Notes: a model not told the origin generated them from the letters alone. A stretch of DNA of 64,000 nucleotides from Fimbriimonadales bacterium (GCA_035559795.1 DATMAR010000013.1:62001-126000), one strand, 5' to 3'; positions 54,698 through 63,795 are shown, counted from the stretch's first letter. Made by a program: numbers and translations.

Positions 54698-55332
54698 ACG
54701 AATATCTCGAAAAACTCGAAGCGCATTCGCATCCCGTTCTCGAAGAGATGGAGCGTCTTGCAAAGGAAAAAGATTTTCCGATTATCGGGCATCAATGTGG
54801 AAAACGTATGGCAATCCTCGCCCATGCAATCGGAGCGAAAAGGGTATTCGAAGTCGGTTCAGGTTTCGGCTACTCCACACTTTGGTTCGCGATGGCGGTG
54901 GGGAGTGATGGAGTCGTAATGCATACCGAATTCGATGAGAAAAACAGTAATTTAGCCCGCGAGTTTTTAGGCAAAGCGGGTTTATCTGACCGTTGCCGAT
55001 TTTTGATTGGGGACGGCTTGCTCTTGCTTCAAAAAGAGCGAGGTCCGTTCGACTGTATCCTAATAGATTGCGATAAAAAGCAGTATCCTCTCGCACTTCA
55101 AGAGGCGGTGGCGAAACTCCGTGTTGGTGGGCTTCTCTTCGCCCATAATGTGATTTGGAGCGGAAGAGTTGCTTCGCAAGACAATGAGCCCTCTACGGAG
55201 GCTATCCGAAAATACAATAAGGAGATCATGGGTCATCCCGAGTTGCTGAGTTATATCGACCCCGTTCACGATGGTTTAGCCGTGAGTGTGAAAATTCCCC
55301 TTGGTTTGAAGCAGAATTGGCATCTCGATTAG
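54670..55332 (+). CDS. SAM-dependent O-methyltransferase (family 3, class I)
   Basis: 220 residues. SAM-binding motif VFEVGSGFGYSTLWFAMAVG, then DKKQYPLALQEAVAKL (catalytic Asp region DCILIDCDKKQYP) and GGLLFAHNVIWSG (family usually D-N, here H-N). Resembles caffeoyl-CoA/catechol O-methyltransferase-like proteins. ATG 54670 within osmC, so translation is probably coupled. Substrate unknown. Confidence 0.85.
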   Translation: MGSQPPDSLNEYLEKLEAHSHPVLEEMERLAKEKDFPIIGHQCGKRMAILAHAIGAKRVFEVGSGFGYSTLWFAMAVGSDGVVMHTEFDEKNSNLAREFLGKAGLSDRCRFLIGDGLLLLQKERGPFDCILIDCDKKQYPLALQEAVAKLRVGGLLFAHNVIWSGRVASQDNEPSTEAIRKYNKEIMGHPELLSYIDPVHDGLAVSVKIPLGLKQNWHLD

Positions 55333-55420
55333 GGATTTCAGTGACCTATGACTCGGTGAAAACGTCCAAAAAGGTGAATAACCTTCAGGTAAAATCAATA
55401 AAAGAAGGATGGTTCGGTCC

Positions 55421-56857
55421 ATGAAAAAAATAGCAAGTTTGTCTTTATTCAGTGTCCTGTTCGTTTGGGCATACGCTCAGGCTCCATTTACTATAGTCAA
55501 GCCGGCCGAGGGGCAGACAGTACGTGAAGTTATCAAGATTGTTTTGCCAAAGGGAAGCGTCCCTCGTGGAACATACATCGGTGTCAGTCTGGATGGAAAG
55601 TTCATCGAGGCGACTCGTCCCGTTTACGATAAGAAACTCGATGCATTGGTTTATGCCTTAGACAGTAAGGCTCACAGAATCGCAGACGGTAAACACACCA
55701 TCGCTCTCGTTCTTTACGCTCAGCAAGATGGAAAGCCGATCGTGGCGGACCGAACCGAGGTGACAGTCAACGTAGACAACACACCTGACATCAAAATCCC
55801 GAAAGACGGAATCCAAGTCAATTACAAATTCAAAAAGGGTATGACTTCGATTTATCGCCTCGACGTTCTCCAACTCGTCTCGACCCTCACTGAGGCGAAA
55901 AACCGAATGGGTGGTAAGGCAGCAGAATTTCCGGTGGGTATTGAATCGAGCCGTTTCCTCGTTGCTGTAGACGATGTGAAACCCGATGGCTCTGGACTCG
56001 TACGAATTCAGGTTCTTCCTAATCCCGGCAAAGACTATGCCGTTATCTCTGTCGGGGGCAAGCCTCCGGCAAAATACACATCCGAGACTTTTGCTCCGCT
56101 ATATAGGCTGATCAAACCGAATGGTGCAGAAGTTTACGCCGATGCGCCGACATACTTCCCAGTAGAAGGACAGACCGGAACCTTCAATCCTCACGAAATC
56201 TATCTCTTGCTTCCGCTTCCTCAACTACCGACGGATAAAGTAAAACCAGGAGACCGATGGCAAACGGCAATTCTTTTCAACAATGATTTAGAAGAAATTC
56301 TGAAAACCGGGAAATCGGTCGTAAAAATTCCTGCAAGAGGTGAGTTCGTAGGCGTGGAATGGGAACGCGGTAAGCCATGTGCAAGGCTGAAATACAGTCT
56401 GGAACTTGCAGAACGAGCCAAAGAAACCGATGTCCTCGAACTCCAAGGTAGGGAATTCAAGTTCAACGAAAAACTTCGATTCGTTGAAGATGTATGGGTT
56501 AGTCTCGATGATGGCAAACTCGTAAGGATGGACAGCCTTATCGAAGCCGATTTCAAAGTTCCCGTTGGAAGCACCGGTGGTGCTGCCGCTGGCGGAGCAC
56601 AGGCTGGTGCAGGCACGAGTGCAGGAGGACCAACAGCAGCAGGAGCGACATCGGCTGGCGGTGGACGCACGACAGGCGCAGGTACATGGGCGACTCCTCC
56701 TCAAACGGACCTCAAAGGCGGAGGTCAACGCGGTGGACTCGGAACAGTCGGCACGACCCCACCCGGGGCAGCGACTGGGCAAGGCAGAGCCGGCGCGCGA
56801 ACTACCTACGTTTACATTCGCGAGAAATTCCTCTTCAAAGTAATCCTCGAAGGGTAA
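55421..56857 (+). CDS. Secreted protein with Gly/Ala/Thr-rich low-complexity segment
   Basis: 478 residues from ATG 55421 (GAAGGATGG ribosome site; ATG 55409 is too close to it). Signal peptide (about 1-20, LFVWAYAQ), an Ig-like front (IVKPAEGQTVREVIKIVLPK, DGKHTIALVLYA), a long central beta-rich region and a Gly/Ala/Thr-rich segment at about 382-460, then a final strand TYVYIREKFLFKVILE. No known family. Followed by tatC 34 nt downstream. Confidence 0.65.
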   Translation: MKKIASLSLFSVLFVWAYAQAPFTIVKPAEGQTVREVIKIVLPKGSVPRGTYIGVSLDGKFIEATRPVYDKKLDALVYALDSKAHRIADGKHTIALVLYAQQDGKPIVADRTEVTVNVDNTPDIKIPKDGIQVNYKFKKGMTSIYRLDVLQLVSTLTEAKNRMGGKAAEFPVGIESSRFLVAVDDVKPDGSGLVRIQVLPNPGKDYAVISVGGKPPAKYTSETFAPLYRLIKPNGAEVYADAPTYFPVEGQTGTFNPHEIYLLLPLPQLPTDKVKPGDRWQTAILFNNDLEEILKTGKSVVKIPARGEFVGVEWERGKPCARLKYSLELAERAKETDVLELQGREFKFNEKLRFVEDVWVSLDDGKLVRMDSLIEADFKVPVGSTGGAAAGGAQAGAGTSAGGPTAAGATSAGGGRTTGAGTWATPPQTDLKGGGQRGGLGTVGTTPPGAATGQGRAGARTTYVYIREKFLFKVILEG

Positions 56858-56891
56858 TCATCGCTGAGGGTTTTGCGAATAACATAATAGG

Positions 56892-57701
56892 GTGGCAGTA
56901 CCGACAAACCCTAAGTATTCTCCACCACGCGAATTCGACGAAGAGGAAGAACCCGAATCAGCGAAAGCGACGCTGGTCGAGCATTTAGAAGAACTGCGTC
57001 AATGCTTGACGCGTTCTTTGATTTTCATCGCGTTGGGCTGGCTCGTTGGATGGATTTTCGAACCCTACGCTTATGCTTCGATACGGCAACTTCTGCAAGA
57101 GGCAGCAGCCGGAAAAAACATCGAAGTAAAAGAAGTTTTCACACACGCCCCCGATGCGTTTTTCCTAAAACTTAAACTCTCTTTCGTTTTAGGATTGCTT
57201 TTATCCGCGCCTTTCGTCATTTGGCAGTTGTGGATTTATGTGCGTCCTGCTTTGAAGAAAAACGAGCGTCATGCTGTTCGCGCGGTCGTACCGTTTAGCA
57301 TTGTTTTATTTTTTTCGGGAGTGGGTTTTTGTTTTGGAATTTTAAAACCTGCATTGAGTTGGTTTATCAGTTATATCGAGCAGTTTTTAGGCGCAGCGCT
57401 ATATCAAGACCCTGGAAAGTTCGTCATTTTCGTAGTCAAAATGATGCTCGCTTTCGGATTAGGTTTCCAACTTCCTATTGCGATTTGGGTTTTGGCGAAA
57501 ATCGGTTTGTTAACCGCTGAAAGTCTTTGGCGAAATTGGCGAATTGCAGTTGGGTTTATCATCATCGCATCGGCGTTGATAACACCGAGTGGAGATTTCT
57601 TCAGTTTGGCGATGATGGCGACTCCTTTAGCTCTCCTGTACTTCGGCGCAATTGCGGCAGTAAGAATCAGCGAACGTAGGAGTAGGAAACAGCAAACTTA
57701 A
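56892..57701 (+). CDS. tatC: Sec-independent (Tat) protein translocase subunit TatC
   Basis: 269 residues with six membrane helices. The signature VEHLEELRQCLTRSL lies at about 29-43. Also visible are APDAFFLKLKLSFVLGLLLS, SAPFVIWQLWIYVRPALKKN, FGLGFQLPIAIWVLAKIGL and SALITPSGDFFSLAMMATPL. It binds twin-arginine signal peptides. No tatA/tatB gene is adjacent. GTG start at 56892. Confidence 0.95.
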   Translation: MAVPTNPKYSPPREFDEEEEPESAKATLVEHLEELRQCLTRSLIFIALGWLVGWIFEPYAYASIRQLLQEAAAGKNIEVKEVFTHAPDAFFLKLKLSFVLGLLLSAPFVIWQLWIYVRPALKKNERHAVRAVVPFSIVLFFSGVGFCFGILKPALSWFISYIEQFLGAALYQDPGKFVIFVVKMMLAFGLGFQLPIAIWVLAKIGLLTAESLWRNWRIAVGFIIIASALITPSGDFFSLAMMATPLALLYFGAIAAVRISERRSRKQQT

Positions 57702-57705
57702 GCCT

Positions 57706-58176
57706 TTATTTTCGTGTATCCAATCTTAGAAAGCCTCAACTGCAGAGCAGTTGAGGCTTGAAAATAACAGAGATTTAGAGAAGAAAAGAAGAGGATAGAT
57801 GTATCAATAAAGAGTATAGATGTATCAATGGAATCGGTTCCCCTTGCGTAAGCAGGGGGAACCTTTAAGGAGGGGGTTTTTCTATCTCAATGCAAATTTT
57901 ACTGACCCCTTCCGTAAGGTTCCCCCTCTTCACTACGCTCGAAGGGGAACCGGTTTGAACTGATTTTTTAGGTTTTCTTTTTGACTAAGTCGTGTAAGAA
58001 GACGTAACTCACGAATAGCGTAAATGCATGTTTTTATTTTCGTGTATCCAATCTTAGAAAGCCTCAACTGCAGAGCAGTTGAGGCATGAAAATAACAGAG
58101 ATTTAGAAAAAAAGAAGAGTATAGATGTATCGATAAGGAATCGGTTCCCCCTCTTCGCTACGCTCGAAGGAGAACG
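57706..58176. repeat. Gene-free stretch: duplicated unit of family A and B hairpins
   Basis: Two family A hairpins (57733-57757 and 58061-58085, loop AGA) sit in matching flanks (preceded by CGTGTATCCAATCTTAGAAA and followed by GAAAATAACAGAGATTTAGA), each leading into a GATGTATC box and then a family B hairpin (57836-57862; 58143-58176). A third B hairpin lies at 57918-57951. This is a direct repeat of roughly 120 bp about 330 bp apart. No gene seen up to 58208. Confidence 0.8.
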
Positions 58177-58208
58177 GTGCAAATTGATTCGTCTCGTTGC
58201 ATTTTACT

Positions 58209-60347
58209 TTATCTTCCATAATCTTTCGGGAGCTTCATCTCGAAAACTCTCAGTAAAAACGATAACATGTCGGCGGCTAAATCTATTTGCTTGTCCGTCG
58301 GTTTGCCCATGCCGTGTCCAGCGCGCGTTTCGATGCGAATCAAAATCGGAGCATCCCCCCCTTGCGCCGCTTGCAATGCCGCCGCGAATTTGAAACTGTG
58401 AATGGGTACGACACGGTCGTCATGGTCCGATGTCGTAATCAAAGTCGGAGGATATTTCGTCCCTTGTTTGATTCGATGATAGGGTGAATAAGCGTAAAGC
58501 CAACGAAAAGCATCCGGGTCGTCGGGAGAACCGTATTCTGTCGTCCATGCCCAGCCGATGGTGAATTTATGGAAACGTAGCATGTCCAAAACACCGACGT
58601 CGGGCAGTGCGGCACCGAATAATTCAGGCCTTTGCGTGAGAACAGCGCCGACGAGCAGCCCACCATTACTGCTTCCGTGTATCGCCAGTCTTCGAGAATT
58701 CGTGTATTTGTTTTTAATGAGCCACTCTGCGGCGGAGATGAAATCATCGAAAACATTCTGTTTGTTTTGTAATTTACCGGCTTCATGCCAAGGAACGCCA
58801 TACTCACCGCCCCCCCGCAGACATGCGACGGCGTACACTCCGCCTAATTCCAGCCAACCGGCGACTTCCTGTGAGAACCATGGTGTCAGCGAAATTCCGA
58901 ATCCTCCGTATCCATAGAGAAGCGTCGGATGATTTCCTGTAAGCCTGAGGTTCTTTTTGTGCGTGATGAAAAGAGGTACCCGAGTGCCGTCCTTGCTCGT
59001 GTAAAAAACTTGCTTCGTAATATACTTTCCTGAGTCGAACGAAATCTTCGGCGCTCGAAAAGTTCGGCTTCTTCGTTTTACGATATCGTAATGAAAAATC
59101 GTCAACGGCTTCAAGAAAGAAGTGTAACCGTAAAAAGTCTCTTTGTCTTTTCTTCTTCCTTCGAATCCATATGCTGAGCCGACGCCAGGGAGTTTGATTT
59201 CCGATTCGAATTTACCATCGAGTCGAAAAACTTTGACCATGCTTTGAGCATCTTTCAAATATCTCGCAATGAAGCGGTCTCCTACCAATGAAACCGAATC
59301 GAGTGTGTCGCGTGTTTCCGGTATTACCGTTTTCCAGTTTTCTTGCGATGGATTGCGAACGTCTATTGCGACGAGTCTCCAAAAGGGAGCGTCTTTATCG
59401 GTTCGAATCCAAAAAATCGATCCTTCGTTTCCTACGAAATGATACGCGGCGTCTGCTTTATTCAGTAATTCGACTACTTTCGAGTTAGGCTCGGTCAAAT
59501 CTTTGTAAAACAAACGATTTTCTCGTTCTGTGCCTTTCCAAATCATGAGAACGAGATATTTTCCATCCTCGGTTACATACGGTTCGAAAAACCACTCCTT
59601 TTCATCCGGTCTTTCGTAAACGAGGACATCGTCACTCTGTTTCGTTCCGAGACGATGATAAAAAATCTTGTGATAGTAATTTACGGATTCAAGTTCTTCT
59701 CCCGGTTTTGGCTCATCGTAACGTCCGTAATAAAATCCTCTCGAGTCTTTCGCCCATTCTGCAGTAGAAAATTTCGACCATTTCACACGGTCGGGTCTGT
59801 CTTTGCCTGTGCTTACTTCGCGCACACGCCACTCGATCCAATCCGAGCCTCCATCGGAGATTCCGTAAGCGAGGTATTTTCCATCCTCGGAAACGGAATA
59901 CGACACGACAGCGATCGTTCCGTCTTTCGAAAGTTTATTCGGGTCGAGTAAAACGCGAGGCTTATCCCTCAGCGAGTCCATAACGTAAAACACACTCTGT
60001 TTTTGCAATCCTGAGTTTTTCGTGAAGAAATATTTTTCGCCTCGTTTGAAAGGGATTCCATAACGCTCGTAGTTCCATAAGGCTTTCAGTCGGGCGCGAA
60101 TTTTCGAACGCTCGGGAATTGCGCTGAGGAAGGAATTCGTCAACTCGTTTTGTGCCCGAATCCACTTTTTCGTTTTTTCGGAGTCGAGGTCTTCCAGCCA
60201 GCGATACGGGTCCGAGACTTTGACTCCGTGAATTTCCTCTACGAAATCCATACGCTCTGCCGCAGGGTACTTAAATTTGGTCTGGGATTGGCTATTAGTC
60301 ATAAGAATCGTCACGAGTATAGACGTTAGCAAGGTCATGTTAGTCAT
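58209..60347 (-). CDS. Prolyl oligopeptidase family serine protease (S9A)
   Basis: 712 residues with a short N-terminal hydrophobic segment. Beta-propeller region (about 60-420) opening with GVKVSDPYRWLEDLDSEKTK and FYVMDSLRDKPRVLLDP. The C-terminal alpha/beta hydrolase has the nucleophile near residue 554 in AIHGSSNGGLLVGA, Asp in TTSDHDDRVVPIHSFK, and His near 678 in RAGHGMGKPTDK. Cleaves short Pro-containing peptides; probably exported given its N-terminus. ATG 60347 or 60338. Confidence 0.92.
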   Translation of the reverse strand: MTNMTLLTSILVTILMTNSQSQTKFKYPAAERMDFVEEIHGVKVSDPYRWLEDLDSEKTKKWIRAQNELTNSFLSAIPERSKIRARLKALWNYERYGIPFKRGEKYFFTKNSGLQKQSVFYVMDSLRDKPRVLLDPNKLSKDGTIAVVSYSVSEDGKYLAYGISDGGSDWIEWRVREVSTGKDRPDRVKWSKFSTAEWAKDSRGFYYGRYDEPKPGEELESVNYYHKIFYHRLGTKQSDDVLVYERPDEKEWFFEPYVTEDGKYLVLMIWKGTERENRLFYKDLTEPNSKVVELLNKADAAYHFVGNEGSIFWIRTDKDAPFWRLVAIDVRNPSQENWKTVIPETRDTLDSVSLVGDRFIARYLKDAQSMVKVFRLDGKFESEIKLPGVGSAYGFEGRRKDKETFYGYTSFLKPLTIFHYDIVKRRSRTFRAPKISFDSGKYITKQVFYTSKDGTRVPLFITHKKNLRLTGNHPTLLYGYGGFGISLTPWFSQEVAGWLELGGVYAVACLRGGGEYGVPWHEAGKLQNKQNVFDDFISAAEWLIKNKYTNSRRLAIHGSSNGGLLVGAVLTQRPELFGAALPDVGVLDMLRFHKFTIGWAWTTEYGSPDDPDAFRWLYAYSPYHRIKQGTKYPPTLITTSDHDDRVVPIHSFKFAAALQAAQGGDAPILIRIETRAGHGMGKPTDKQIDLAADMLSFLLRVFEMKLPKDYGR

Positions 60348-60491
60348 TTACCTAAAAACCGACTCGAAATTCAATGAATTTCTTTTTCAAAGGCGGCAGG
60401 GGGGGCGGACTTGCGCGCTTTCCCACCCATTAGAATCCAGGCTCGTCCCGTAAAAAACTCGCTCCGAATTCTGGAGTAAAATCTTCCCGCT

Positions 60492-62753
60492 TTGATTCAT
60501 CGGGAAACTCGTCTTTTTGCGCCGGAAGAAATCTTGAATGCCCTTCGAGAGTTGCCTTTTTACGAGGGGCAAATCGAAAACGCGCCTTGCACACTTCCAC
60601 GGGAAGCCGAATATGCAGAACCGGAACGACCTATGCATCCCGTTCTCGAAAAACGCTTGAGAGAAATCGGAATCGAACGACTGTATTCACACCAAGCGAC
60701 CGCTTTCGACCTCGCTACTGCGAAGAAGGACATCGTTGTAACGACTGGTACCGGTAGCGGAAAAACGCTTTGTTACAATCTGCCCGTCTTGCATGCGTTG
60801 CTTTCCGAGCCAGCGGCGAAGGCTTTATATTTGTTTCCCACTAAAGCGCTTGCGCAAGATCAATTAGGCAAACTGCGAGAATTGACGCCACCCGGAATCG
60901 AAATGCAAACATACGATGGCGATACCCCGCTCTCCGAACGAGCCTCGATTCGCAAAAAAGCACATATTATTTTGAGCAACCCCGACATGTTGCATGTAGG
61001 CATCCTTCCGAATCACACATCGTGGATTAAATTTCTCAAAAATCTGAGATTCATCGTTATTGATGAACTTCATGCATATTCGGGTGTTTTCGGCTCACAT
61101 GTCGCGCTGGTGATTTCGCGCCTGCTGCGTTTATGTGCGTGGCATGGAAATCGTCCGCAAATCATCGCTTGCAGTGCGAGCATACGAAATCCGTTAGAAC
61201 TTTTCCGTTCGCTCACGGGGAGGGATGCGGAACTCGTAGACCGCGATGGTTCTCCGAGAGGAATTCGCATGTTCGTTTTTTGGAACCCCCCTCTGATAGG
61301 AGAAGGATATCGCAGAAGTTCCATCACGGAAACCGCTCGATTGATGAGCGCGCTCGTTCGAATGGGAATTCGCGCATTGGTGTTCTCTCAATCGCGCATC
61401 GCTGCCGAGTTGGTGCTTTCCTATGCAAGAAAAGAACTCGAAGAAGAGGCTCCTGCTTTATCGAAAGTCGTGGAAAGTTATAGGGGGGGCTATACTCCGC
61501 AAGAACGAAGGGAAATCGAGCGGAGACTGTTTCATGGAGACTTGTTCGCACTGAGCACGACGAATGCAATGGAATTAGGCGTGGATATCGGTTCTTTGGA
61601 TGCCGCTGTGATTAACGGGTATCCGGGTTCGGTTTCTAGTTTGCGGCAACAAGCAGGACGCGCAGGGCGAGGGGCGAGAGACGGTTTGGCAATTTTTATC
61701 GCGCGAGATGACCCTTTGGAGCAGTTTCTCATGCGCCATCCGGAGATAGCACTGGAAGGAAAAGCGGAATCCGTGAGGGTTCACCCGGGGAATCCCTATG
61801 TTTTAGCACCGCATCTGATCTGTGCCGCTCACGAAAGGCCGATTTCCGTGTCGGAATTGGAAGTGTTCCCCCCCCAAGCTCTCGATACTCTCGAAAGTTT
61901 GGAAAAAGAAGGGACGTTGGAACGTCGTTCCGGCATGTGGTTTTTCCCGCAATCAGAATCGCCTGCATCGAAAATCAACTTGCGTTCTTCGGGACGGGAG
62001 TTTACGATTTTTTCGGAAGGAGAAGTTCTCGGAAGTTTGGAAGAGTGGAGAGCCTATCACAGCGCTCACGAAGGGGCAATTTATATGCACAGGGGGGAGA
62101 ACTATCTCGTAAAAGAATTGGATTTGCGAGCCGGAAAAGTCGAAGTGGAAAATGTGGTAGCCGACTATTATACGCAATCTCTCGTCACGACTTCGGTATA
62201 TCCAGATGTGGAAATACGGCGAAAGGAATTTTCAGGGGGGGGATTGACTTTTTTAGGCCTTACGGTGACGAATACGGTGGATGGTTATTTGAAAAAATCT
62301 ATGAAAACGAACGAAGTGCTGGCTCGTGAAGGATTAGATTTACCTCCTTATTCTTTCCAAACGCTCGGGTTGTGCTTCGATATTCATTGTTGCGACGAAG
62401 GGGATGAGAATTGGATTTGCGGTGTGCATGCTCTCGAGCATCTTTTGGTTGCCCTTGCTCCCGTCGTCGCTCGTTGTGAGCCGCGTGATTTAGGTAGCGC
62501 CTATTATCCGTTTTGGCTTCCCACCGCATCGCCGGCGATTTTCGTGTTCGATTCCGTGCCAGGGGGGGCTGGAATATGCGAGGCTCTATACGAAGAGGCA
62601 GAGGATTGGATCGCGCACGTGCAAGAGCAGCTCGCAAACTGCCGCTGTCGAGAGGGGTGTCCTTCTTGTATTTTCAGCCCCCGCTGCCCCTATTCGAATC
62701 AGTCCTTGAGCAAGCCCTACGCGCAAAGAATAATCTCTGCCCTTGTCAAGTAG
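60492..62753 (+). CDS. MrfA/YprA-like superfamily 2 helicase with DUF1998 zinc domain
   Basis: 753 residues, close to B. subtilis MrfA (about 749). Motifs: Q-motif near Gln68 (YSHQATAFD), Walker A TTGTGSGKTLCYN, motif Ib-type LYLFPTKALAQDQL, DEAH-type IDELHAYSGVFGSH, motif III CSASIRNP, and C-terminal helicase motifs ALSTTNAMELGVDIG and QQAGRAGRGARDG. The C-terminal DUF1998 region has a four-Cys cluster (CRCREGCPSCIF...RCPYSN). Partner exonuclease MrfB-like gene at 49919. TTG start at 60492. Confidence 0.87.
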   Translation: MIHRETRLFAPEEILNALRELPFYEGQIENAPCTLPREAEYAEPERPMHPVLEKRLREIGIERLYSHQATAFDLATAKKDIVVTTGTGSGKTLCYNLPVLHALLSEPAAKALYLFPTKALAQDQLGKLRELTPPGIEMQTYDGDTPLSERASIRKKAHIILSNPDMLHVGILPNHTSWIKFLKNLRFIVIDELHAYSGVFGSHVALVISRLLRLCAWHGNRPQIIACSASIRNPLELFRSLTGRDAELVDRDGSPRGIRMFVFWNPPLIGEGYRRSSITETARLMSALVRMGIRALVFSQSRIAAELVLSYARKELEEEAPALSKVVESYRGGYTPQERREIERRLFHGDLFALSTTNAMELGVDIGSLDAAVINGYPGSVSSLRQQAGRAGRGARDGLAIFIARDDPLEQFLMRHPEIALEGKAESVRVHPGNPYVLAPHLICAAHERPISVSELEVFPPQALDTLESLEKEGTLERRSGMWFFPQSESPASKINLRSSGREFTIFSEGEVLGSLEEWRAYHSAHEGAIYMHRGENYLVKELDLRAGKVEVENVVADYYTQSLVTTSVYPDVEIRRKEFSGGGLTFLGLTVTNTVDGYLKKSMKTNEVLAREGLDLPPYSFQTLGLCFDIHCCDEGDENWICGVHALEHLLVALAPVVARCEPRDLGSAYYPFWLPTASPAIFVFDSVPGGAGICEALYEEAEDWIAHVQEQLANCRCREGCPSCIFSPRCPYSNQSLSKPYAQRIISALVK

Positions 62754-62784
62754 TCTTTTGCATGCCTTTTTGTATGTTTCGTAT

Positions 62785-62939
62785 GCCTCACTGCTCCTGC
62801 AGTTGAGGCTTATCGCAATCAAGCGTTGTGCCCAAAAATGACCTCCAGTCGCCTGGAAAAAACATAGATATTTTTACGAGTAACTCCCTCCTACAGTTGA
62901 GGCTTCTTGCTACCATAGGTATTTTTACGAGTAACTATT
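62785..62939. repeat. Family A hairpin copy, half-copy and direct repeat before 62997
   Basis: A one-base-deleted family A hairpin (62785-62809), a half-copy with TACAGTTGAGGC (about 62890-62902), and two copies of ATTTTTACGAGTAACT (about 62870-62885 and 62922-62937). The 62754-62996 gap has no gene. Confidence 0.7.
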
Positions 62940-62996
62940 CGGCTAAAGGGTCGTATCTATAAGATGTATGGAAAGTAACTCCATGGAGGTCTGGTT

Positions 62997-63719
62997 ATGA
63001 GACTTTTATCCATAAGCGCCGTAATGTTCCTTTGTGTCTCGGGGCTTGCGCAGAGCGTCGAGCAAATCATGCAACGTCATGGACTGAGTTGGGAAGAGGC
63101 TCTCGCCGCCCGTCTCTTAGCAGACGAAGTTCAAGCGCCAATTCCTGCGCTCATCGAAGCGCGAAAGTCCACTGGATTAGACATTTTTCGACTCGCCCCA
63201 GCAGCCGTTATTCAACCTAGGACACCTCAAAATCCAGCCGCCTTGCATGCCAAGGGACATGGCTGGGGTGTGATTGCACATAGGTTGGGGATTCATCCCG
63301 GAACGTTCAACAAGATGCGAAAAGGCTTGAAAGATGTGCCCGATCGGGATTTGGAAGACGATATTTGGAGACGCATTCTCATCCGTAGATACGGGATCTC
63401 TGAATCGGAATTGAATCGCATCCGTAAATCGCGCAATTGGAACGATATCGTCCCAGCAGTCCATATTTCGAAAACTAAACGCATTAAGATTGACTCTCTT
63501 GTCACCAGACGAATGGAAAGTTGGGACAGGTATCGAAGAACGAATCGAGTCCCCTTAGACCCACCGGTGATAAGCGGAAAAGATAAGCAACAACCTACGA
63601 CACCAGGCTTAGGCAAAGGCTTGGGCAAAGCCGATGACAAAGGCGGCTTACGCAAAGATGATGACAAAGGTAAAGGTAGGGGGAAAGGTAAAGGCAAGAA
63701 AGATAGGGAAGACGATTAG
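62997..63719 (+). CDS. Secreted basic protein with charged low-complexity tail
   Basis: 240 residues: signal peptide (about 1-18, FLCVSGLAQ), a helical body (IMQRHGLSWEEALAARLLAD, GWGVIAHRLGIHPGTFNKMR) and a Gly/Lys/Asp-rich tail from about 198 (GLGKGLGKADDKGGLRKDDD then KGKGRGKGKGKKDREDD). No known family. The tail suggests binding to a negatively charged polymer, but that is speculative. A terminator follows. Confidence 0.62.
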   Translation: MRLLSISAVMFLCVSGLAQSVEQIMQRHGLSWEEALAARLLADEVQAPIPALIEARKSTGLDIFRLAPAAVIQPRTPQNPAALHAKGHGWGVIAHRLGIHPGTFNKMRKGLKDVPDRDLEDDIWRRILIRRYGISESELNRIRKSRNWNDIVPAVHISKTKRIKIDSLVTRRMESWDRYRRTNRVPLDPPVISGKDKQQPTTPGLGKGLGKADDKGGLRKDDDKGKGRGKGKGKKDREDD

Positions 63720-63742
63720 AACAACGTGAAATAAGTTCGATT

Positions 63743-63774
63743 CAGCCCCCCTATCCGGGGGGGCTGTGCTTTTA
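63743..63774 (+). terminator. Intrinsic terminator after the secreted basic protein gene
   Basis: CAGCCCCCC (63743-63751) pairs with GGGGGGCTG, with a 5-6 nt loop, followed by TGCTTTTAT. The stem itself is made of C6 and G7 runs. Confidence 0.82.
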
Positions 63775-63795
63775 TATGCTTTTGCGATTGCGAAT

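Noticed and set aside
56221-56782. Long minus-strand frames opposite the secreted protein gene
   Set aside because: Cys/Ala/Pro/Ser-rich reading is the complement of the Gly/Ala low-complexity segment, with no start signal.
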